Below, in pieces: positions 51,901-60,900 of a stretch of 64,000 nucleotides of DNA (position 1 is the stretch's first letter; every line of letters starts with the position of its first letter). The position numbers and the translations under genes are program-made. Origin of the DNA: Arenicola marina (taxonomy: Eukaryota; Annelida; Polychaeta; Arenicolidae). The stretch covers positions 22,443,639 to 22,507,638 of the forward strand of contig OZ025263.1 of NCBI GenBank assembly GCA_964019135.1, read 5' to 3'. The notes beneath the pieces are model-generated. The model was not told where the DNA came from. It saw only the letters and a list, made by a program, of their open reading frames with translations, and searched no databases.

Positions 51901-54900
51901 CTTCATGGGTTAAAGCCACTTTCCCCAACCTACTTAGCGTTAATGTCAGCACAAACAGGGCCAAAGAAAACACCTCTGCTTGCAGGCTGCTGAACGCGGA
52001 CGCCGGCAAATGGGTGCACCTGAACTGCGCGCTGTGGTCGTGCGAGGTGTACGAGACGATGAACGGCGCCCTGGTGAACGTGGACGCGGCCTGCAAGCGG
52101 GGCCTCACGCTCGACTGCTCGGCCTGCGGCAGCAAGGGCGCCACCGTGGGCTGCTTCAAGCAGCGCTGCGCCAACGTCTACCACGTGGCCTGCGCCCAGG
52201 AGGAGGGCGCCGTCTTCTACCAGGACAAGGTGGGTGTCTCAGTCTATACACAGCAGTGTATTATGGGGGCATGACGGGTTTGTCTCCCTGGTTAAGGCCC
52301 GTGAGAGTGATTAGTTATTATACTGAAAGCTGGGCTTGGGCAAAAACGTCAACTATACTATGATGGTTCGCTCGTAACCCGGACGAACAACTATATGTAG
52401 AGCATGGGATAGGTCCATATAGTGATAGTGCATGGGACGATGTGTAAAGGTGATTTGGAGACAATGCTCTTCCCAATATTGACTGTAGTTATGAATTAAT
52501 ATTATTAATATGAGTTACTTTGAATTTATAATCATATTATGATGGTCTTAGTCCGGGTCAGCCATCCCAAATGTCGACATTATATAAGCTTACATTCACC
52601 ATTTACTGTTTTAATACTTGCACATTTAGGAAAATAAATGTACCTTGGACTTGGACTTATAATACTAATAATTACATTAGTTTTTATTTATTTTTTTAAT
52701 TTTTATTTCTTTGTTCACTAAGAATGCATACAGTAAATACATACAAGGTTCAATACGGAAAAAACACAGTACGACACTGCGGGTTACAAGTATAGTAATC
52801 TAGTGACCAGTACAAACAAAAGATAATCATTACATTATGGTCCTTGCTCCATGTGCTTGTGTCCCCGTTGCAGACGATCCTCTGCCCGCTCCACGTGCCC
52901 AAGGTGTCGGCCGAGGACGAGCTCCGCTGTATCGCCGTCTTCAGGCGAGTCTACATCAACCGGGAGGAGAACCGCCAAGTCGCCTCCGTCATCCATCAGG
53001 ACGAGAAGAAGTTCCTCTTCCGGATCGGCGGCCTGGTGATCCATAACATCGGCCAGCTGCTGCCGCATCAGATCCAGACGGGAAGGTTCCACACCAGGGA
53101 TCACATCTACCCGGTGAGTCCGGTCTCTGGATGGGTGGGGTTCAAGGGCCGTATTGATAATCCCCTCGTAACTTAAGGTCGAAAACTGCATTTTCATATC
53201 TTTTTGTCTTTTATTGTGCAGCTCGTTGTGGTGCCCATTATTACGAATCCTCTTCAATATAATTTTAGCACTTTCTTAATTAAAAAAATCCACTTCTTGG
53301 GTATATATATATTTTGAACCCGATAATCGCTTGAAAAATCTTTCACTTAGCGCTAAGTCTTGTGGCGTAGCCTAAGTGGCGATTATGAAAACGGCCCCAG
53401 AGGTCTGAATGGATGTGAGTAAATATTCTGATTGACTTTGGAGGGGATCGATCGACCTCCCCGGTGTAGTGGTTATTAGCGCACTAGACCGCAGGTCAAT
53501 AGATCCTCGGTTCAAATCCGAGCCCTAATCTGGGTCATGTGTCATCTTTCATCATCCCCGGGGGTTCCTTGGTCCCTAATCTGGGTCATGTTTCATCCAT
53601 TTATCTTTCATCATCCCGGGGGGTTCCTTGGTCCATAATCTGGGTCATGTTTCATCTTTCATCATCCCCGGGGGTTCCTTGGTCCCTAATCTGGGTCATG
53701 TTTCATCTTTCATCATCCCGGGGGGTTCCTTGGTCCATAATCTGGGTCATGTTTCATCTTTCATCATCCCGGGGGGTTCCTTGGTCCATAATCTGGGTCA
53801 TGTTTCATCTTTCATCATCCCCGGGGGTTCCTTGGTCCCTAATCTGGGTCATGTTTCATCCTTCATCATCCCCGGGGGTTCCTTGGTCCCTAATCTGGGT
53901 CATGTTTCATCTTTCATCATCCCGGGGGGTTTCTTGGTCCATAATCTGGGTCATGTTTCATCCATTTATCTTTCATCATCCCGGGAGGTTCCTTGGTCCA
54001 TAATCTGGGTCATGTTTCATCTTTCATCCTCCCGAGGGGTTCCTTGGTTCTTAATCTGGGTCATGTTTCATCTTTCATCATCCCGGGGGGTTCCTTGGTT
54101 CTTAATCTGGGTCATGTTTCATCTTTCATCATCCCGGGGGGTTCCTTGGTTCTTAATCTGGGTCATGTTTCATCTTTCATCATCCCGGGGGGTTCCTTGG
54201 TTCTTAATCTGGGTCATGTTTCATCTTTCATCATCCCGGGGGGTTCCTTGGTTCTTAATCTGGGTCATGTTTCATCTTTCATCATCCCGGGGGGTTCCTT
54301 GGTTCTTAATCTGGGTCATGTTTCATCTTTCATCATCCCGGGAGGTTCCTTGGTCCATAATCTGGGTCATGTTTCATCTTTCATCATCCCGGGGGGTTCC
54401 TTGGTCCATAATCTGGGTCATGTTTCATCTTTCATCATCCCGGGGGGTTCCTTGGTCCATAATCTGGGTCATGTTTCATCTTTCATCATCCCCGGGGGTT
54501 CCTTGGTCCCTAATCTGGGTCATGTTTCATCCTTCATCATCCCCGGGGGTTCCTTGGTCCCTAATCTGGGTCATGTTTCATCTTTCATCATCCCGGGGGG
54601 TTCCTTGGTCCATAATCTGGGTCATGTTTCATCCATTTATCTTTCATCATCCCGGGAGGTTCCTTGGTCCATAATCTGGGTCATGTTTCATCTTTCATCC
54701 TCCCGAGGGGTTCCTTGGTCCCTAATCTGGGTCATGTTTCATCTTTCATCATCCCGGGGGGTTCCTTGGTCCCTAATCTGGGTCATGTGTCATCTTTCAT
54801 CCTCCCCGGGGGTTCCTTGGTCCATAATCTGGGTCATGTGTCATCTTTCATCATCCCGGGGGGTTCCTTGGTCCATAATCTGGGTCATGTTTCATCCATT

Positions 54901-57900
54901 TATCTTTCATCATCCCGGGGGGTTCCTTGGTCCATAATCTGGGTCATGTTTCATCCATTTATCTTTCATCATCCCGGGGGGTTCCTTGGTCCATAATCTG
55001 GGTCATGTTTCATCCATTTATCTTTCATCATCCCGGGGGGTTCCTTGGTCCATAATCTGGGTCATGTTTCATCCATTTGTCTTTCATCATCCCGGGAGGT
55101 TCCTTGGTCCCTAATCTGGGTCATGTGTCATGTTTCATCTTTCATCCTCCCGGGGGGTTCCTTGGTTCTTAATCTGGGTCATGTTTCATCTTTCATCATC
55201 CTGGGGGTGTTCCTTGGCCCAGTTTAGCCCTTCTGTGCACAAAAGCGGCCTAAAAAACACCAACTTATCGGGGTTTTTTTTTCGATCTTTCCCCATTGAC
55301 CCATCTCTACCTGTGCCGGGGGCCGGTCCGATAGCTCAGTTTATTAGAGCGCCCGCCTTGAGTGTTGTGGCCAACTGAGAGCCTAACGGCACGTGGATCG
55401 ATGGTTCGAGCTCCGCTGTGGCCATGTCTGTGTGGTCGCAGGATAAAAATCCCATGTTCTTCACAAAGAGTATGGGTTACCCCCGGAGACATTGCTCCGC
55501 TCTCCCTTCCTTCTCCCATTGGCGCGATATGACCAAAAGTGTTGAAAGCATCCTGAATATACAACCAACTAACCACAACAGCGGTCTATAATACCAACTT
55601 ATCATGTGTTTTTCAATCAATCCCCATTCGTTGACCCTTTTCTGCCTGTTCCGTGTTGTAGGTGGGCTTCAAGAGCACTCGCTTTTACTGGAGCTTCCGT
55701 CAGATCCACCGCCGCTGTCGCTTCGTCTGCAAGATCACCGACCACGAGGGCGGGCCGCAGTTCTCCATCCGGGTCCTGGAACACGGCATGGAGGAGATGA
55801 CGGTCAAGGACTCTTCTCCCAAGGGTAAGCTGTTCATCTCTGAAGAATAATTGGTTATACATTAGTATGTATAACACATTAGTATGTATAACCAAGTAGA
55901 ATCCTGGCGAATGTACACAAATAAATATACCAATACCCACAATTATATATATGGAGTCCGCTAGATGGCGCCACTACTGACTAGCAGGTGCAATATCTAT
56001 ATGTATAACATGGGTATTTGCCCCTTTCTAGCGGCCTGGTGCAAGGTGCTGGAGCCTCTGGAGAAGTTACGCCGGGAGAGCGACCTGGTCAAGATGTTCC
56101 CGTCCTACATCTCTGGCGAGGACCTCTTCGGACTCACCGACCCCACCGTCGTCAGGATCACGGAATCCGTAAGTCAGAGGGCTAGCGCCCTCTGCGGTGG
56201 AGATCGGAATTAAATCTGTTACACATTTTTTGTTTTAGCAAAATTTACAGCGGTAATGATTATATATATTTATTAAATTAAACCACAATGATTATATCTA
56301 TTTATAGAATTAAACCACAAAGATTATATTTTTTTATAGACCTGAACAACAATTATTATATATTTTTATAGACTTAATAGACAACAATGATTATGTTTTA
56401 CCGTGACCCTATGATGTTCCACAGCTTCCCGGTGTCGAGCTGTTCAGCGGCTACCACTTCAAGTTCGGTCGCTCGCCAATGTACGAACTGCCTCTGGCCA
56501 TTAACCCGACCGGGTGTGCGCGCTCGGAACCCAAGCTCCGCACCCACTTCAAGCGGTACGTACTTCACAAAGAGTAGGGGGTTACCCCCGGAGACATGGC
56601 TCCATACTCCCTTCCATCTTCTTCTTCCTCCCTTCTCCCAGTGACGCGATATGATAAAAAGTGGTTAAAGCGTGCTGAATATACAACCAACCAATCAAGC
56701 GGTACGTATTCTGGCAGGCATGGGCCGCCCGGGAAATGAAATGTTGGTTTTGGATGTATGAGATAGTCCTGTTATATACAATTTGCCCTCCCCTCCAGGG
56801 GGTCCCCGCCTTGGCCCAGTGGGTAGCGCGTTCGGCTATTGCCGAGTGTGCTTTCGTTAGGACAGCCCGAGCGGCCGGTGCGAGGTTCGAATCCCACCAT
56901 GCAAAAGTTTGTGCATTATAAAGAAGTCTTGTAAGAACTTTCAGGGTTTTAATATTGACTCTTGACTTATTTAGAAAACACTTAAACCAGTATGGCACGA
57001 TATGGCCTTCCAGGCTGAAAGTGCCGTTAAGCCCCAATCAAATCAAATTCTTTCGTAAGAAGTAAGGGGGTTACTCCCCGGAGACATGGCTCCTCTGTGT
57101 CTTCCTTGACCTCTATCATTGTCGTGATATGACCAACAGTTAATTAACATTAACAATTAATGATAGAGAAAGGTCGTCACCTAGATACCCCATTTGATCA
57201 GCGGCTGTGCAGATACTGCCCAGGGTTTGCATTTGACGAAGTCGAATCCCAATTACATTTTCTTTTTGGATGTAAATTGTACTCTTATCTCTAGATATAT
57301 TGACAATCCAACGACCGAAGCCTTTACTGACCTAATGAATAGTTCAGACGAAACGACATTGTATAACCTGTGTAAATTCATGACCACTGCCTTTAATTAA
57401 ACGGGGGAGACAGCAGAGCTGTTTGTCCCAGTAGCGTATGTTCATCTGTTTTGCTGTACTTGTATATCGGTTATTATTTGTACCCTGGTTGCAGGCCACC
57501 TTAAGTAACTTCTTCTATATGACCAACAGAGGTTAAAGCCTCCTACGTAAATCCCTCAGTCGATCAATAATTCAAGCCGTCTCCCTCCCCTCCCCTCCAG
57601 GCCCCACACACTGCACAGCAGCAGCAACTCGCGGACCCTGCCCACCACGGTGACCGTCATCCCGGGGGATGTCAACTCGCCCTACAACAAGCAGTTCGTC
57701 CACTCCAAGTCCCAGCAGTACCGCCGCCTCAAAACCGAGTGGCGCAACAACATCTACCTGCGGCGCTCCAACGTCCAGGTCAGTCGCCAGGCGGCGCTTA
57801 CGGCTGCGGGGCCCCGGGTGGCCTTGGTTTGGGGCCCGCCACCAACCAGGGCCGCTATATACTTATAAACCACATAGGACGCTACTACGCAATGTATACG

Positions 57901-60900
57901 TGATGTACTGAGTAGAGCTTTTGGAAATGGTTTTGCCCCGGCAAAAAACACTGAGGCCATTCACCGAAACCTCTGTAAGAACGGAGGAACATGCCAGCTC
58001 ATAAATATCATTTAGGGCCGGTATGCACGAGAAACATTTTTATCGGTCCTAGCCTCTCACGCTGCCAGCGGTGGCGCCCTGGTTCACCACAAGTCAACTT
58101 TAAACTTTGGCACTTTTCTCATTCTTAAAAATGCCTTTTGGTGAGTGGTAATGTTCCGTTCTTCGCCCGCAAAACTGTTACAAAAATACGAGTAGATTTA
58201 TGTAGGGCTAAGTATGGTTTATGAATACGGCCCCAGGGAATGACTGTGAGAGGACTTCAGGATTTCTCCGGGGGATTTCCTCCATAAATGACCTTGATTT
58301 ACCTGGGGTGGACAAAATAAGTTCTTGGCCATATATTTATGAATAAAATCACGTTTAGATCGTTTACAATCGCAGGATTAAAGTAATATGTCCTGTAAGT
58401 TTTATATTTAAAAAGTTTCAACTAGGTCACTTCTGTCTTGAATTTAAATCCTGAAAGCCTGTGGGCTCTTCGGAGAGAAGCAAATTTGTTCACCAGAGCA
58501 GAAGTTGGTGGCCGGCTTTATGTCTCGCGCCTTTTCGCTGTTCGGCAGTCTTTGTGATGTCGACCGCGGCTCACTAGGACGTCCGCGCGCGATAAACTAG
58601 TTCGCGCAGTTCTATATTTAAATTGTTGTTTTGCAGACTCAACGAGATATAAAACCTAGGCATCATTATTGTGAAATACTTTTTCTGGATTCTAAAATTT
58701 CTAAAAATCTAAGATGGCGCATGTAAGTAGGCTGCTTTAACTGACATTGTTGTGTGACCTTGTAGGGCCTGGGTCTGTTCGCGGCGCGTGACCTTGAGAA
58801 GCACACGATGGTGATCGAGTACATCGGCGAGCTGATCCGGAACGAGACGGCTGAGACCCGGGAGAAGAGCTACGACCAGCAGGTGAGCCAGCCGCCCTCT
58901 CATTGATCAGTGTGGTGGTGACGTAGGTGAGGCAGCCGCCCTCTCATTGGTCAGTATGGTGGTGACGTAGGTGGGGGAACCGCCCTCTCATTGGTCAGTA
59001 TAGTGGTGACGTAGGTGGGGGAACCGCCCTCTCATTGGTCAGTGTGGTGGTGACGTAGGTGGGGGAACCGCCCTGTCATTGGTCAGTATGGTGGCGACGT
59101 AGGTGGGGGAACCGCCCTCTCATTGGTCAGTGTGGTGGTGACGTAGGTGTGCAAGACGCCCTCTCATTGGTCGCCGTTGTGGTGACGTAGGTGAGCCAGC
59201 CGCTCTCTCATTGGTCAGTATGGTGGTGACGTAGGTGAGCCAGCCGCCCTCTTATTGGTCAGCGTGGTGTATACGTAGGTGAGCCAGCCGCCCTCTCATT
59301 GGTCAGTGGTGATGACGTAGGTGAGGGAACCGCCCTCTGATTGGTCAATGGTGATGACGTAGGTGAGTCAGTCGCCCTCTCATTGGTCAGTGGTGATGAC
59401 GTAGGTGAGCCAGCCGCCCTCTGATTGGTCAGTGGTGGTGACGTAGGTGAGGGAACCGCCATCTGATTGGTCAGTGGTGATGACCTAGGTGAGGGAACCG
59501 CCATCTGATTGGTCAGTGGTGATGACCTAGGTGAGGGAACCGCCCTCTGTATGGTCAGTGGTGATGATGTAGGTGAGCCAGCCGCCCTCTCATTGGTCAG
59601 TGGTGATGACCTAGGTGAGGGAACCGCCCTCTGATTGGTCAGTGGTGATGACGTAGGTGAGTCAGTCGCCCTCTCATTGGTCAGTGGTGGTGACGTAGGT
59701 GAGGGAACCGCCATCTGATTGGTCAGTGGTGATGACCTAGGTGAGGGAACCGCCCTCTGTATGGTCAGTGGTGATGATGTAGGTGAGCCAGCCGCCCTCT
59801 CATTGGTCAGTGGTGATGACCTAGGTGAGGGAACCGCCCTCTGATTGGTCAGTGGTGATGACGTAGGTGAGTCAGTCGCCCTCTCATTGGTCAGTGGTGG
59901 TGACGTAGGTGAGGGAACCGCCCTCTGATTGGTCAGTGGTGGTGACGTAGGTGAGCCAGCCGCCCTCTCATTGGTCAGTGGTGATGACCTAGGTGAGGGA
60001 ACCGCCCTCTGATTGGTCAGTGGTGATGACGTAGGTGAGTCAGTCGCCCTCTGATTGGTCAGTGGTGGTGACGTAGGTGAGCCAGCCGCCCTCTTATGGG
60101 TCAGTGTCGTGGTGACGTAGGTCCGGCAACCGCCCTCTCATTGGTCAGCGTAATGGGGAACCCTGATTGGTCCATGGTGGTGATTGAACCATATCCGGGA
60201 AACCAGCAAACAAAGCGTAATATAGAAGTATAGTCAGAGCGGGTTCAAAATAAGTCAACTGCTGAGGGGAGATCCTGCCCGAAGACATCCGTTTTCAATT
60301 TTCATGGGATTTCAGAAAAGAAAATTACGCCGACATGTATATAAAAGTAACATAACGGTGATATCGAAGTGTATAGTAAGACGTTTAAAAATAAATTAAG
60401 TGGTAGATGTGATCTTGCCCAAATGCACATCTAAAAGATATTACGTTCAAAGAAATCAAAAAAGATTTTCAAACAAAGAAGCAACAAATACATATTTTAA
60501 AAAAAAATCTTCAAGATCTATCTATATTTTGATATATATATATATATATTATATATCTTCCGACAGAACCGCGGGGTGTACATGTTCCGCATTGACGACA
60601 ACATCGTGGTGGACGCGACGATGGCGGGGGGGCCGGCCCGCTACATCAACCACTCCTGCAACCCCAACTGTGTGGCCGAGGTGGTGCCCTTCGAGAAGGA
60701 CAGCAAGATCATCATCATCGCCAAGCGGAAGATCGTCCGGGGCGAGGAGGTACGTCACAGCCAGACGGGGGGTGGGCGGCATTATCTATACGTCTATATC
60801 ATTGTGTATATGCCACGTAACACCTTTGTGTGCACAGTAGCTTAATTACCCCACGACCCAAGGGTCTCAAGGGAAACAAGTTGCGCATCCGGAAACATCT

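Larger units (their letters stand above)
50800..51985 (+). other. intron 26: SINE head expanding into minisatellites
   Basis: A tRNA-like head at about 51018-51075, shorter 27-bp repeats (51224-51400) and a 102-bp repeat (51380-51985) running into the acceptor. Confidence 0.75.
53114..55661 (+). other. intron 28: SINE split by a minisatellite, plus a second SINE
   Basis: A tRNA-like head (53455-53530), the 51-bp array (53535-55215), a tail with 'gtgcacaaaagcggcctaaa' (about 55236), a family A SINE (55318-55575), and about 60 bp flanking that SINE on both sides ('ccaacttatc' and 'tccccatt' phrases) that look duplicated. Confidence 0.75.
56556..57600 (+). other. intron 31: three SINE pieces and a LINE end
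   Basis: Family A 3' part with target duplications (56549-56708), family B SINE (56801-57050), a diverged family A fragment (57050-57155), a LINE 3' end (57180-57500), and a polypyrimidine acceptor tcccctccag. Confidence 0.85.

Noticed and set aside
53539-54996. Overlapping open frames of about 110-350 codons
   Set aside because: 51-bp repeat is a multiple of 3; artefact of the array inside a SINE.
56808-56900. Stand-alone tRNA gene
   Set aside because: A and B boxes are present, but the stem pairing looks poor and it continues into a SINE tail, so it was called SINE family B.
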